NCBI GenBank assembly: GCA_020055645.1
Contig: CM034546.1
Coordinates: 53,630,001-53,694,000 of the forward strand
DNA length: 64,000 nt
Direction of reading: 5' to 3'
Source: Tomocerus qinae
Lineage: Eukaryota; Arthropoda; Collembola; Entomobryomorpha; Tomoceridae
How positions within the stretch are numbered: the stretch's first letter is position 1; the number at the start of each line of letters is the position of its first letter. Positions 40,036-53,337 of this stretch are shown piece by piece. A program made the position numbers and the translations under genes. Under the pieces are notes generated by a model. The model did not search any database. It saw only the letters and a list, made by a program, of their open reading frames with translations, and was not told the origin of the DNA.

Positions 40036-41195
40036 TAATTGCATTCAAAGATTGCAGGGGTTAACAGATAACTAACCAAAAATAACAATATTGTAAATAG
40101 CAGGGCACAGAGAAACTTTCATGGAAATAACTTTTCGGCAACACTTTATTGTCAACGGAATTACGTGCTGTTGACAAAAAGTGCAAAAATCATCAGTATT
40201 GTAAGGTTTGGGGGAGAATCCTTCGTCCCAATCCCCAGATAGCCTTACAATACTCTATTCCGTAAGTTACCAAAGTAACTTACACTGCCCGGATAGACGA
40301 GTAGACGATGCACAATGTTGTGTCTGGTCCTCGACTCGATGTCCGGGTAATCACTCGGTGAATAGAATGACTGATTGTGTGAATGAACTAACAATATAAT
40401 GTATGACTGTTGAATGTATGATTAATTAGTGTGCAAGTGTGATGAGTGGTTACAGGAATGAATGATTATATTTATTAGACTGGAGGAACAACATCTCCAG
40501 TCACAGTCAAGAATCGGAATGCACTCTGTTGGGTTGAATAGGGGCTGTGAGGACAATTAAATCTGAGAGGCTATCTGGCGCGGCTTCAGCTTAACCATGC
40601 AATTCCCTACTTATATTTTCGAATCGATTTTTGATGTATGTCAATGCCCCGCAACGCAATGATGTTTACATCATTAGAATCGTCTTGTCCAAATTGACAA
40701 TATCTGTAAGTTAGAAGGACCGACGAGGTGCGGTGTTACAGTTATAGCGGTTTCAAATTCGAAATTTAACATTAGTAGGGTACCTACTTTCAGAGCTAAG
40801 CCCCTTCTGCCTTCTAAGATTTTCCTACCTAGACCAAAACGTTACACGAGGGTCCAACATTGTGGAATGGGCGGCAAGGCCGCTTTACAATATAATATAG
40901 CTGTGCTTGGGAAGGAGTGCGAATGCAGGCCAGCATGCCTGGTTCTAACAATGGCGGACCATTTAGGCGCACACTTTCAAGCTGTCGTACTCCTCCCTCC
41001 AGTATGCAATAATATGTTATTACCCTATTCAGAAATCTTTTTCAGTTCATTTTTTAAATCTAAATTATTCGGTCTTTTGTTCTTGGCTATGGCGAAGCAG
41101 TGAGCTGCTCCATCAGTATCGAACAAAAGTCCAATTTAGGATTAAAAATGGTCTGGAAAGGATATGATAACAACAGTTAGAAATTAATTGACGTT
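40036..41195. other. Downstream region of GR-like gene A
   Basis: Partly alignable to 50.66-51.07 kb and 58.16-58.38 kb. A stretch of about 40200-40760 is absent from both other modules and so is probably an insertion of unknown type. No gene accepted. Confidence 0.45.
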
Positions 41196-42339
41196 TTAAT
41201 AATTAAGGCTGAGAATACAAGTAATTGTGTAATAAACAATCAGACTAAACATGTTGATAACGGTATATCTCTTGAAAGAGAAGAACATTCCAATGTTAAT
41301 TATCAAGCATCTGAGGGAAGCAACTTCACGTCGAATTGCTCTATCCCCTACAACGGACCACACCCTCTTCAATTCGACAGTTTGTAAATTTAACTCAGTT
41401 GCCATTGGAAATACTATTGCTTCTATAATGAAAGCAAATACAGCTACAGAAGGCATTAACAGATAGAGAGGCATTTTAAATACTGGATACAATTTCAAAG
41501 TGGCGTAATTACAAAATAAATTGATGGATAATGCCACACTCAGAAATAACGGGCCGACAATTAATAGAAATTCGTTTACCATGTCACATATTATAAGCTG
41601 ATATCGATAGTACTTCAATAAGCGAATGAAATGTAATCCTACGGCATAGCGAGATTTTACATTTTGTACATTTGAATTACGTAAATATTGGAGCCATTTA
41701 AGTGTAGAATTTAAATAGAAAACGCTCATCATAATAATAAATAGTATAGAAAAAACGCAAAGGGTACTATAATTGCCATATAAATAAAAATTCCTAGTTT
41801 AGCAAAAATTCCGTTGTAGTGATTGGGAAAAAAGTAACTTAGAAGCGGGTAAAATGGATGCAAGTCTAAAATAGCCACAATGACTACCATCATTGCACCA
41901 CCACCGAATAACAAAGGAAACGACAACTTCAAAGCCCATCCAAATAGGTCAAACGATAGCTTTGGTCGAAATTCCGGTAAAGCTGTTAAAAAAGAAATAT
42001 ACAAATACATGTTTAATGTTATATCAAGTACAGAATGAACAAACTTTGCCTTTTTTCTCAAAAGCGATGAATGACAAATTCAGCAATAAAAATCCATGAG
42101 TCCGAATGTCCGACAAAAAATTATTATCCTATCAAGCCTGCTTATGATGAATGACTTTTCTGGTATACAGAAACATATTATACAGAAAACGTAATATGCA
42201 TAAAAAATCAATATTTTAATCTTAGTATTTCAACTAAGAAATCAACATAAAATAATGAAGCTGTATATGCCGTGCCTGTAACAAACGCAGGATTACGACA
42301 AACGTCGGGTCAGACATAGTTGTGGACCACACCCTCTTC

Positions 42340-42560
42340 AATTCAGTTGCCTTAAGTCGCTCACCATTGCCACTTTGCCACCAATTAGCAATTTAGGAAA
42401 TATTGGGAAATTGGTGTCGCCATCTTACGAAATCGGGGTCTATTTCCCACCCGATTTTTCTATTTACCAATTTCCCACCCAATCGACCTATTTGTTTCCC
42501 ACTTTTCCCACAGGGAATTTTTCTACTTCTTTCATTTCCCACTCATAAACATGGTTGCAA
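42340..42560. repeat. TTTCCCAC-rich repeat in intron
   Basis: Multiple TTTCCCAC / GGGAAAT motifs; low-complexity, possibly a MITE remnant. Not present in the corresponding intron of the 51-53 kb gene. Confidence 0.4.
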
Positions 42561-43133
42561 AGGTGAAGGATGGAGGTAGCCAGTGTATAAACTACCACTT
42601 ACTAGTGGTAAAGGGGTTTTAATCGTATTAAATGTCATTTACCACCACCTAAAAATTGGTGGTAAATAGTATAATTGGTAAGAAATGGTAAAAATAGTTT
42701 TATTTAAAGTTCATACAGAATTTTGAATCAAATTTGCCACTAATACCACTAATGCCACTAATACTAATACAGAAAATACGTTTGCAGCTGATGATTGTTG
42801 TCACAAAATGACTGTCCAACTTAATGTGTGCTAATTAACCCAAGAAATAGTCAGTTATTTGTGTAAAATAGCCCTTATTTAAATATTGAATAATTAGTTT
42901 CAATCAAATGAGCATTTTTGCTATTAGATAAAAATTTACTGTACCAAGCGAATAAATGTCGTTTAAATGACATTTTTACTGCTCTCAGTAAGCATTAAAA
43001 TATAAATCTTAATTTGAAATATTTTAGAGAAAATAGAACATGAAAACTTTATTAAATGTCTCTTTTGTGTATCTCGGCCAATTATTCGTTACTACATTAT
43101 AATTAACCATTTTTACTATTAAATACATTTATA

Positions 43134-44110
43134 GGGGAGACTGGGGATAGTGTACGAATGGGTATAGTGTACGAGGTTAAGAATTTTCATAGAATCCTTG
43201 ACTTTTTATGGTCGGCAAAATTTTCAAAATTTGAAGTAAGTTGTTCAAGACATGTTAACAAAAATTTATTAATTTCGGATTCATACTGGTTTTTGTAAAA
43301 ATAAAATTAGCTTCCGTGAATACAAAAATACCGAAAAGTAAACTTTAGGGGCTCTACAAAATTTTGCACAGAGACCCTTTTAAACACAATTAAGCGGTAC
43401 GAATTTTTTGACTCAGAGAATAGGTTCTCATTAATGATATCCAATGCTCTTTGGGACTATCATTTCGAAAGTATTTTTAAGAAAAATATTTAGATCGAAA
43501 AAATCATAATGGGGATAGTGTACGAGAAACAACATGGGTATAGTGTACGAACATTTGGATGACCACTTGCGGCTAATATCATTTATTTTTTAACCATACG
43601 TGATGTGTTAAGCATCACTGAATGCCCCTCATTAATTACATAGGGTACATCTGCAAATATTTCTCCATTTACTCGGTGGTTGTTTATGGACAATAAAAAA
43701 TGGATATGAAAATGCCTCATTTGATGCATCGGGAAAAAATAAGTATAGAAAACCTAGGACTGTTACGATGATCCTGAATAAATAAAGATAACACCATCAG
43801 CATCCGTAAAAGCATCCTAAGAAATGGAACCGCTAGATAATGGAAGAGAACATCGAATAATAATATTCGTACACTATCCCCAAGGTGTTCGTACACTATA
43901 CCCAGTACTGGGTATAGTGTACGAAAAAAGTGACATCCACAAAATATATTTTGTTAGTTTTGGTAGTAATTAAAATTATATATAAAAATATAGCAACTCT
44001 GCCTAGATATGTAGACATTACATTCAAGTAATAAAATCAATTTATATACCTCAACCTGATTTTATTGAGCCGTCTAAACGAAAAGTTCGTACACTATCCC
44101 CAGTCTCCCC
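43134..44110. mobile_element. TA-flanked inverted-repeat element with eight TAGTGTACGA motifs, 977 bp
   Basis: Ends GGGGAGACTGGGGATAGTGT... and its exact inverse (...ACACTATCCCCAGTCTCCCC) abut TA at 43132-43133 and 44111-44112. The motif GGG(G/T)ATAGTGTACGA occurs eight times in both orientations (two at the left end, two near 43510-43551, three around 43867-43925, one at the right end). No transposase frame. It lies in the intron of GR-like gene A and is missing from the paralogous introns. Confidence 0.75.
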
Positions 44111-45071
44111 TACTATTAAGTGGATTTGCACCATCAAGTACATTTTTACCAATGTAAGTGTAGAGGATTGAGGTGAAGGTATGAGGTGGGGTGGAGAGAG
44201 AATAGTGAGGTGTAGGGAGTGAAGGAGTTAGGTGTAAGTAAAATTGGGGAAATTTTCTATCCTCACGGTATAATATGTCTTTTATAAACTTGGAGTTTTA
44301 ATAACAATGGTCTATCACTATCTACGAAGATGATGGATATACAAAGTAAAGCATTATTTGAAAAAAATGTATTTCTATTGTATATTTTTATATTTTATGG
44401 AAAAAAATTTTTTTTATTAGAATGCTTACTACTAGATAAACGTAAACTGATTAATCTTTTCCAAAATGGTCAAATCTAATTTCATCTTGGGCAGTTAAAC
44501 TTTCGTCCGAGCAAAACAAAACCCTGAGTTACTGTAACCAAGTAAATGGTAATAATTAAACAGCAATGAATGATGAAACGTTATTGAGCTATTAGATTCC
44601 AAATTATGATACCACTTTAGGAACCAAGACTGTAACTAATTTATTGAGAAAAATTTAATCTTAACTCAATGATGAAATAGATTACATAGTATAAAACTTA
44701 CATCGTAGAAGTTTGTCGCTAGCCAAAATCTTGTTCAATAAATCGATAGTGGCATCAAGACCCATTACCATGATTCCGACATTGCTGGTGGTAGTAAGAA
44801 TGCCAAATGCCATCACCAAAAGGGTAAAGAAAATTTGGTATACGTTCAATGGTTTTTCCTTGGAGACGATTTGTAAGTATATTATGAACGTTGGATATAA
44901 AAAATTGCAAATAATAAAAATTTGAAAACCATACCAGTAATAGATTCTGAATTTATTCTTAGTACGAAAAACGGAATATTTATTTTTGTCGTAATCGAAT
45001 GGACCAAAATGTGAAAGTTTGCACATTTGGAAATAATAATTTAAGCAATCTCTCATAATTTTTCTGCTCAT

Positions 45072-46692
45072 TTTTCCAGAGGACAAAATTATTGAACGTC
45101 AAGACTGCTAAGAGAGAGACGAATAAATAGATTTTAATAAATGCTACTGCATACTTGCAAAAGTATTTTCTTTACAATGTGGTAGAAAGACAATTGTGCA
45201 AGTTATGCCCGTCTACGTGACTGCCAATGTGTCAATATTAATAAATGTAATGCAGATTTCTTGTATTGTTTCGATCGAGAAAAACAACTATTTTTAGAGA
45301 GGTTATATACAAACGCAATACGTTATGCCTTACCCTGGATGGAAAACAAAATAGATGGAGACGGTTCGGCGCTTATGACTCATGAGGGAGAATAGCCAAC
45401 TGTAAAAACCCGGTCAGAACAACAGATAGTCAGGGTTAGTCATACACATAATAAAACCTAAGACAATATTTATTCCAGGATCTCCAGGAACTGTGTTTGT
45501 GTTATACTACATTATATCCATAAAAAACTGGAAACTTTGTAAGAAAAAAAGTTTTTAAAGTCAAAGAAGTTAGAAGTATCAGGCAATATGAAATGACATT
45601 GATTTTTAGGTAAAAATATGCTTCTATGGCAGTAATTATTGCTGCTTATTTGAGAAAACACCCAAGCAACAATCCAGTCTCCCATTGTAATATATTCCAA
45701 CGCAGAAACTTACCCAAAATTGTAAATGGTCTTTATGCCATCCCAAGTTGACGGTTACTATCTACGATGCTGTTAAGTTTCACTGTCATTTGTTCAAACA
45801 CAGACAGCTGGAGAAATATGGAATTATAGGGACTACCTTTATATACTGTCTTATTTGTCCACCTATTTATATGGACATGGGTCGGATGAGATTTCGGGAC
45901 AAGTTCCAGTACTATGGGCACCATATATTTATTCCAGACCCTGGGACAGTTTTACTTTCGTAAGTTCTTATTTCGACATAGTGGCTTTCTACTACCATGT
46001 CAAATACAATTTAGTAAAAGCAGGAATAAGGATGGAACGACATTTAGGGGTTTGCAGGTTAGCATTCGGAATGTAATGTATATTGATGATTATTATTTAA
46101 GCCGATTTTACCCTAAAATATGTTATATGTAATATGGTGAGGGAAACCGCTATTAGCCTTTCTTCCATTCCATTACTAATACAACGACAAAAAATATCAT
46201 TCCTTTTGTCTATAAAATTCCACGTTGAATATTATGATAGTAGGTTTTTATTTAGTCAATAAAACATCTGATGACATTAATTGTGATAGATGCATTGGTT
46301 AGATGTGGGTTGGTAATAATTAAAGTAGACACACTCTCGCGATATTATTAGTAGTATAGTATGGTATAGGTTAATATAGGTTGGATTTGTTTCGCTTCAT
46401 TTGTTATACATGAACACATCAAATGCTTGCTTAATATTAATAACTCTATTAGTAGAAAGCTAAGCTTTGAAGGAGAAAATATTAGTAGGAATTCTGCATG
46501 AGAATATTAAAGTCGACTAAAGGCAAATGACATTACAAGCCTCAAAGCAAGACAACATTTAATAGAAACCACAAAAATTACAAAACTATCCGAAAGGAAA
46601 GTTTAATCAGTTTGTAAATTATACCTGGCTCTTTGCTTATACATTATAGGCTATACGGTGCTCGTTTTGTTTAACGTCACCGTGTACTAAAC
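45072..46692. other. GR-cluster spacer with conserved upstream block
   Basis: 45090-45250 aligns with DNA upstream of the other GR exon 1 copies. About 45890-46070 (GGGCACCATATATTTATTCC ... GTAAAAGCAGGAATAAGGA) is a block repeated at about 48090-48240, 54470-54600 and 60320-60430. Short frames here are not counted as genes. Confidence 0.5.
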
Positions 46693-46831
46693 TCGAATAG
46701 ATTCTGAATTTATTCTTAGTAAGAAAAACGGAATATTTATTTATGTCGTCGTAATCGAATGGACTAAAATATGAAAGTTTGCACATTCGGAAATAATAAT
46801 TTAAACAATCTCTCATATTTTTTGTGCTCAT
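46693..46831 (-). pseudogene. GR-like exon 1 fragment (first 46 codons)
   Basis: MSTKNMRDCLNYYFRMCKLS through LTKNKFRIY matches exon 1 of the neighbouring GR-like genes, then similarity stops abruptly at about 46693. One extra codon is present (YDDINKYS against YDKNKYS). No remaining exon 1 or exon 2 sequence below it. Confidence 0.8.
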
Positions 46832-47799
46832 TTTTCCAGAGGACAAAATTATTGTACTTCTAGAGTGTTAACAGGGAGAAGAATAAATGGAATTTATTAA
46901 ATGCTATTGCGTACTTCCAAAAGGTTTTGCTTTACAATGTGATAGAATGACAATTGTGCAAGTTATACCCGTCTGACTGCCAATGTGCCAATTTTAATAA
47001 ATATAATGGGAATTTCTTGTGTTGTTGCAATCGACCAAGTATTCAGAGAAGCTACGTAAACACAAAAAAATATACCATAAACTGGTTGGTGAACTAGACA
47101 GATGCTGGCCTGCAATTCCTTCTTTAGGTGCCCGGAGGGGCGCGCCGGGGCGCCAAAACCTTTTTTTCGGGAATGTTATCCGCAAGCAGAAAAAAATTTG
47201 GGCACCCAAAAAATATGACGATTTTTGCGAATCCGATCCTTCCGATCAAGGCGTTAAAGTGGAGGACCTCCACTGCCGCTCCTCCAAGAAATTGCAGGCC
47301 CGGTCCGATTGAGACAGTTCGGCGGCTAGGCTTACGACTTTTGTTCTAAAGGAGATAACAACAACCAGTTGTGAAAATTCGACTGAGCTGACAAAGTTCA
47401 TAGAAAACAAACAAATAAGAATAAATATACATCAGGATCCCTAGGTTCTGTGGCATTCTAGTATATAACCACAGACTAGAAGAAATTTACATACTGACGT
47501 ATGTACCTATGTATCTTTGGTGATCCCAAATAAATGCAAAAAAGGCAAGCAACGAGGCAATGAATTTTACATAAACAATGAACTACACTCTGGTTTAATA
47601 ATATTAGCTAATGTCGAAACTCGAAACTAAATCAAATTGAAACGGAAATCTAATCAGATAGCAATCAATGATGAAACGTTATGGGTAGATTCCAAACCAG
47701 TATATTATTACTATGTAGAAACCACGACTGTAATCAATTTATTGAAAACAATTCAATCTTATTTCAATTATGAAATAGATTGCATAGTATAAAACTTAC
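46832..47799. other. Duplicated GR upstream region with GC-rich insert
   Basis: 46835-47060 and 47320-47780 parallel 53340-53560 and 53830-54190. About 47107-47300 (GGCCTGCAATT... AATTGCAGGCC) is a GC-rich inverted-end insert with a counterpart at about 53612-53805; possible MITE shared by both duplicates. Confidence 0.45.
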
Positions 47800-47852
47800 A
47801 TCGTAGAAGTGTCGCTAGCCAAATCTTGTTCAATAAATCCAAACCTGCATAC
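47800..47852 (-). pseudogene. GR-like exon 1 end fragment
   Basis: About 50 bp matching the 3' end of exon 1 (region encoding the LLNKILASDKLLR end) with its donor GTAAGT at 47799-47794. It lies upstream of the fragment at 46831, so it belongs to a separate, older copy. Small deletions present. A counterpart occurs at about 54198. Confidence 0.6.
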
Positions 47853-47885
47853 GCAGTACTACTCGTGGCCTAGTAATATGGCGTG

Positions 47886-47955
47886 AAAAACCCATGGTTA
47901 ACCAAAAACCCATGGGTTTTTAGGTAGCAAAGAGCAAAAACCTTGGGTTTCACTG
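47886..47955. mobile_element. Small AAACCC palindromic repeat (MITE-like)
   Basis: GTGAAAAACCCATGG ... CTTGGGTTTCAC inverted ends, with the GTAGCAAAGAGCAAAAACC phrase shared with 21912-22051. Counterpart at 54288-54335. Confidence 0.5.
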
Positions 47956-50900
47956 TCCGATTGTTGTAATAAAGACATCGGGGGTAATATAAAACTATGT
48001 GGACTTCCTATGTATACTGTAACATTTCTCCCACTATTCATCAGTAATCAGTACGTCATCAGTCGGATGAGATTTCAGGACAAGTACCTACTATGGGCGC
48101 CATATATTTAATCCAGCTCCTGGGACAGTTTTGCTTTGACAAGTCCTTATTTCGACATAGAGGATTTTTACTAACATGTTTACTAAAATTTAGTAAAAAC
48201 AGGAATAAGGACGGAACGACATTTGGGGTTTTGCTGTGTTCTCGGAATGTAATGTACGTCACATTGATCCTATACTCTTGAATATATTATAAGTAGTGAG
48301 GGAAGGTTTTATCCTATGCTTAAATAATTCTATTCTACCGTATATAGAAAGCTAAGGTTTGGATGAAAAAAGAGTAGTATGGAAATCACTTAAGTCGATT
48401 AAGGATAATTGACATGACAAGCCACAAGAAAACATTTAATAGAAACCGAAAAATTATATCTGTGAAAAGCAAATAGTTTCTACTGTCTTTGTAATTCACG
48501 AATTAAGCAAAGAAAAGTATATTGATCATAACGTTTGCACAAAATGAGTAAAATTTAAACTTTATTCTAATCCATTATATTTATTTATATTTATATTTTA
48601 TTATTTATATAAAATGGAGCCAAGTGTCTAGCGTTCATACGGACTAATTCCTTTTTTTATTTGAAGTAGAAAATGTTTATAGGTGTAGGAAAAGTGAATA
48701 TAGAGTATGTTTTCCTAGTCGCTTGCTCAGACGATGTTATGCAGGACTCAGCCGCATGAGAATAAGACAAGTTTCTTAACTTAGCAATTTTATTTTTTAT
48801 AAAGAAAGTAATTGTCTAACTAGCATAGTCGATATCCGTGAAGAACAAAATACCTGAGAGAGCAGTGCAGAGTTACCAGGTATATATATATGACAAGGGC
48901 AAGTATAATGCTTAAATTATACTTAAATATACTATTTTTTGGACGCAACAGGACCCTACTAAGTACTAAGAATACTCATTGGATTACCAAAACAGTAGAA
49001 TTAGGTAACCAATTAACTAATATTATGACAATGCACACAACGAGACATAATTGATGTTAATTCGAAATAAAGGTGCTAATCGTGATCCATTTTTTCTTCA
49101 ATCTCAAGGATCAACAAAACTGAATGTAAACCGAGAATTTGGAGACTTGCTGGATGCAGTAATGAGGCTGGAAACGTCTGCCGGGCTCCGGCAGATTATC
49201 AAAGCTAAGCTGAATTTCATTTTTATCATTCAGGGAAGATTTGGTTTGGTGTCAAGTCAAGTAGACGGGTGACGGCTACACTCTTCCAATCACAATGACT
49301 CCTTACAGATAAGAAAGACTAGGGAATGCGAGACTGTCAATTGCAAATTTGACTTGAACCAATGTCCACAAGCAGCAAGAATTATGACGAAGGAACAATT
49401 GCTGCTTGCAGGAATCTCAACCATGAAGCAGAGACATATTACTTCAGGGCTATGAATAGGATTTGCCAAATGCCTATGGGTGGCCTGTAGACGACTGAAG
49501 AAGTCCACTGAGAATCAGTTGTAATCCGAGCAAAGGAAATGGTCTAACATTACCTTCTGCTGAATATTTTAACATTTTCAAAGATTGATTCATATTCTCA
49601 ACTACTCTGCTACTCCAGTATAAAAAATTGATGTAACTAAATTGAATATGAACGAGAGGCAGAAATATACAAAAATACAGCTATCCATTATGATTGAATT
49701 GTAGATAGCCCTGAGTTGACATTCTTTATTGAATATTTGATTGAATTTAAGTAATTACAAAGTTATTTGGTTGTGAGTGTTGAGTAAAGATTCCTAACAA
49801 GGAAAGTTAGCCAACGAAAGTTATAATTTACGTTTATAATGCCATTAGAGTGATTACTAGTTCTATCTATCTGTTCTATTCGGGAAATTGAGGGTAAGTA
49901 TTAGTTAAATTATATTATTTTGAGCTAAATACATGCTACATAAATAGGTAGGAGAGTAGGAGCCATACCTAAAGGGTTAACTCTATCTGCTTTCTTGACT
50001 ATTAGGAGAATCTAAGTATCCTTATTGGTTTCTTCGTGAGAATCTCTCAGTTTGTCCCATCGTTCGGAGCACGTTTTTACAACGTCAGGATTTGTGGCAA
50101 ATATGTTTCTTAGAGATGATGGTGTAAATTAATATAAATTCAGAACTAACCAATTTTTTTCACTACCAACCTGAAAATGCATATTGCGCTTTTGACGCCT
50201 TAAGGTGCGCGTAGTATGTATGGTACGTTATAAAAAACCGTGTGAATTTTCTGATACTTAAGGGGGTAATCTATGGTACTAATAAGAGTACCAAAAGTGT
50301 AACTAAAGAGGGTAAATTAAGGTTAAGATCATACTTTGGGCCTGCATATAGTAAACAAATCGGAGTATCAAAATGCATGTTAAAAAATATTTTACATCTC
50401 ACTTAATTCCTCCTAAAGAATAAGCTCATCTCACATAGTAACATATTATATTATTCCCTTAAATACCAGAAAAGTTTACACGGTTTTCTTTAATACACCA
50501 CGCACGCAAACTACGATTGTTTACTTAAATTTCTTGCCATACAATATTCCTTTGTTACAACTTTAATTCGCAACCAAAATATATTACATGAAATGAATGT
50601 TGATAAATGATTTTTATTATAACGATATACAAAGATATTATTATTATTCTAAATATTAATTGCATTCAAAGATTATAAAGCTTAACAGGTTAACCACAAG
50701 TAACAATCATGCCAATATATTATACTGCTTATAGAAACCAGAGCATATCAAGAAACGTTTATCAGTACGGAAGGGCAAAATCATGAATATACCTATATAA
50801 TTTGTTATTACCCTATTCAGCTATCTTTTCCAGCTCATTTTTAATACTATTAATTGGTCTTTTGTTCGTGGCTGACGAAAGAGTGAGCTGTGAAGGAATC

Positions 50901-51073
50901 ATGACTGGAGAAGAATAAGCCACCCTAATACCTTGGTCGTAGATCTGCTGATCTTCATTCACGATTACTTCTCAGCTCTCTGCTTCGCTCACAAAAGACC
51001 AAATAATAGGATTAAAAATGGTCTAAAAAAGGTAGCTGAAAATGGTAATAAAAGTCAGAAACTATTTGCCGTT
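47956..51073. other. GR-cluster spacer (module junction)
   Basis: 47960-48990 is parallel to 54335-55320. 48945-49055 reappears at 56625-56735 and 49375-49555 at 57185-57345. From about 49690 it aligns with the start of module 1 (39560). Short frames at 49051 and 49290 are not credible genes. Confidence 0.5.
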
Positions 51074-53337
51074 TTAATAATTAAAGCTGAGAATACAAGT
51101 AATTGTGTAATAAACAATCTGACTAAAAATGTTAATAACGGTATATCTCTTGAAACGGAAGAAGATTCCTACGTTCATTGTCAAGCATCTGAAAGAAGCT
51201 ACTTCACGTCTAAAGGCTCTGTCCCCTACTACGGACCACACCCTCTTCAATTCTACAGTTTGTAAATATAACAGACTCGCCATTGGAAATAAAATTGCTT
51301 CTATAATGAAAGCAAATACGGCAACGGAAGGCATTAACAGATAGAGAGGCATTTTAAATACAGGATACATTTTCAAAGTGGCATAGTTACAAAATAAATT
51401 GACGGATAATGCCACGCCCAAATAGAATGGGGCAACAAATATTAGAAATTCGTTTACCATGTCACATATCATAAGCTGAACTCGATAGTACTTCAATAAG
51501 CGGACGAAATGCAATGCTACAGCAAAGCGAGATTTTAAATTTTCTATTTTTGAATTACGTAAATATTGTAGCCATTTAAATGTACAATTTAAATAGAAAA
51601 TGCTAACCATAGTCAGAAATAGTATAGAAAAAAACGAAAAAGGTACCATAATTCCCATATAAATAAAAATTCCTAGTTTAGCAAAAACTCCGTTGTAGTG
51701 ATTGGGAAAAAAGTAAACTAAAAGCGGATTAAATGGATGCAACTCTAAAAAAATCAAGCTGAGTAATATGATTACACCGGCACCGGATAACAATGGAAAC
51801 GCCAACTTCAAAGCCCATCCAAATAGGTCAAACGATTTCTTTGGTTGAAACTCCGGTAAAGCTGTTAAGAAAGAAATATATATTTGAAATATTATTTAAA
51901 GCACAGCAAGAGCAAACTAAGCCTCTTTTCTCAAAAGCGGCAAATGACACATTCAACTATAAAAACCCTGGAGTCCGAACGTCTGACAAAAAATATTATC
52001 ATATCAGGACTCTGGTATACATAAACATATACTTTTAGGGTACAAAAGATCTTAATTCTTAACGTATTACGTTGAGTCCCTTTTCATTTCCATAAGCGAA
52101 AAGTAGATTAAAGTCTTTTGCATCCTTAAGGGACAGTATACAGAAAACGTAATATTATAGTATGCAGAAAAATATCAATGGGTGCTAATTAATGGGTCCC
52201 TAAAAATATAAAAGTCTGAAACTCTGAAAAAATTTTAAAGTTCCTGGAAAATTTAAAAGTTCCTGAAAAAATTTAAAAGTCCCTGAAAAATAATTGAAAC
52301 GGTCAATTACTATGTCCCTTCGTTTATTTAATGGGTCCCTATATGGAATTATTTAAAAATTCCCTACAAATTTTGACCAATTAGTGAGGTGACTTCAAGG
52401 AAATTAATATTATGTTAAGAATGAGAACTTGGAGGTACAACATAGTTTGTATTAATTTCTAATTATTCTTGAGCGTGAGAGGATTGAGGTGATGGTATCA
52501 TGTGGCGGGATAACAGTGACGTGTCGGAGGTGAAGAAGTTGGGTGCAAGTAAAATTGGAGAATTTTTCTACCCTCAGGGTATATGTATTTTATAAACGTG
52601 GGTTTTTAATAACAGTGGTCAAACACTATGGAAATACTGTCTAGAGCATTTTTCGAAAAAAATTATTTTTGATATTTTTCATTAGCTATTAGAATGCTTA
52701 CTACTAGATAAACTTAAACTGATCAATTTAGTCCAAAATGGACAATGCTAATTTCATCTTGGGCAGTTAAACTTTCATCCGGACAAAACAAAACACGGTG
52801 GCCAAATAAATGGTAATAATTAAATGGCAATCAATGATGAAACGTTATTGGGCTTGTAGATTCCAAACTAACACACTATTTTAAAAATTACGCTATTTGT
52901 AACTAATTTATTGGAGACAATTTAATTTTAATCAATGATAAAATAAATTAAAAAGTGTAAAACTTACATCGTAGAAGTTTGTCGCTTGCCAAAATCTTGT
53001 TCAATAAATCCATACCATTATCCAGACCTAATATCATAATTCCAACGTTGCTGGCGGTGGCAACAATCGCAAATGCCATCACCAAAAGGGTAAAGAAGGT
53101 TTGATATACGTTCAATGGTTTTTCTTTGGAGACGATTTGCAAGTATATTATGATAGTTCCACATAAAATGTTGCAGATCATAAAAAGTGTAAACCCATAC
53201 CAGTAAAAGATTCTGAATTTATTCTTAGTACGAAAAACGTAGTATTTATTTTTGTCGTAATCGAATGGACCAAAATATGATAGTTTGCACAATCGAAAAT
53301 AATAATTTAAACAATCTCTCATATTTTTGGTGCTCAT
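51074..53337 (-). CDS. Gustatory-receptor-like seven-span chemoreceptor B, 385 aa
   Basis: Two exons: 53337-52968 (370 nt, donor GTAAGT) and 51861-51074 (788 nt, acceptor TTAACAG), joining in phase 1 to give 385 aa. Start ATG 53337 is MSTKNMRDCLNYYFRLCKL; an upstream in-frame TTG is not needed. Several hydrophobic segments follow: YWYGFTLFMICNILCGTIII, FFTLLVMAFAIVATASNV, a segment after SFDLFGW, FIYMGIMVPFSFFSILFL, a segment near FLIFVAPFYLGVAL, and MPSVAVFAFIIEAILF. The C-terminal block RYTVINIFSQIVYYTITCIL sits where insect gustatory receptors carry the TYhhhhhQF motif, here without the QF. Topology and this block support a GR-like family. Intron is 1106 bp. Likely senses soluble chemicals; ligand unknown. 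It is one of two intact members of a tandem array. Confidence 0.75.
52195..52345. repeat. AGTCCCTGAAAA-type short repeat in GR intron
   Basis: Repeated AAATTTAAAAGTTCCTGAAA units bounded by ATGGGTCCCTA on each side; small low-complexity insertion. Confidence 0.5.

Larger units (their letters stand above)
41196..45071 (-). pseudogene. Gustatory-receptor-like gene A, one-base deletion in exon 2
   Basis: Exon 1 is 45071-44702 (370 nt, open, MSRKIMRDCLNYYFQMCKL...). Exon 2 is 41982-41196. Exon 2 is 787 nt where the two intact paralogues have 788, so the frame breaks at about 41745, where a run of seven A (51.6 kb copy) is six A here. After the break the frame continues cleanly to the same stop. 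The product would otherwise be a 385-aa seven-span receptor. The intron (2719 bp) is enlarged by a transposon at 43134-44110. A real frameshift and a homopolymer sequencing error are both possible; on the sequence given it is a pseudogene. Confidence 0.8.

Noticed and set aside
47019..47349. Frames of 70-97 codons in the GC-rich insert
   Set aside because: Counterpart at 53.6-53.8 kb does not keep the frames; the segment behaves as a non-coding insert.
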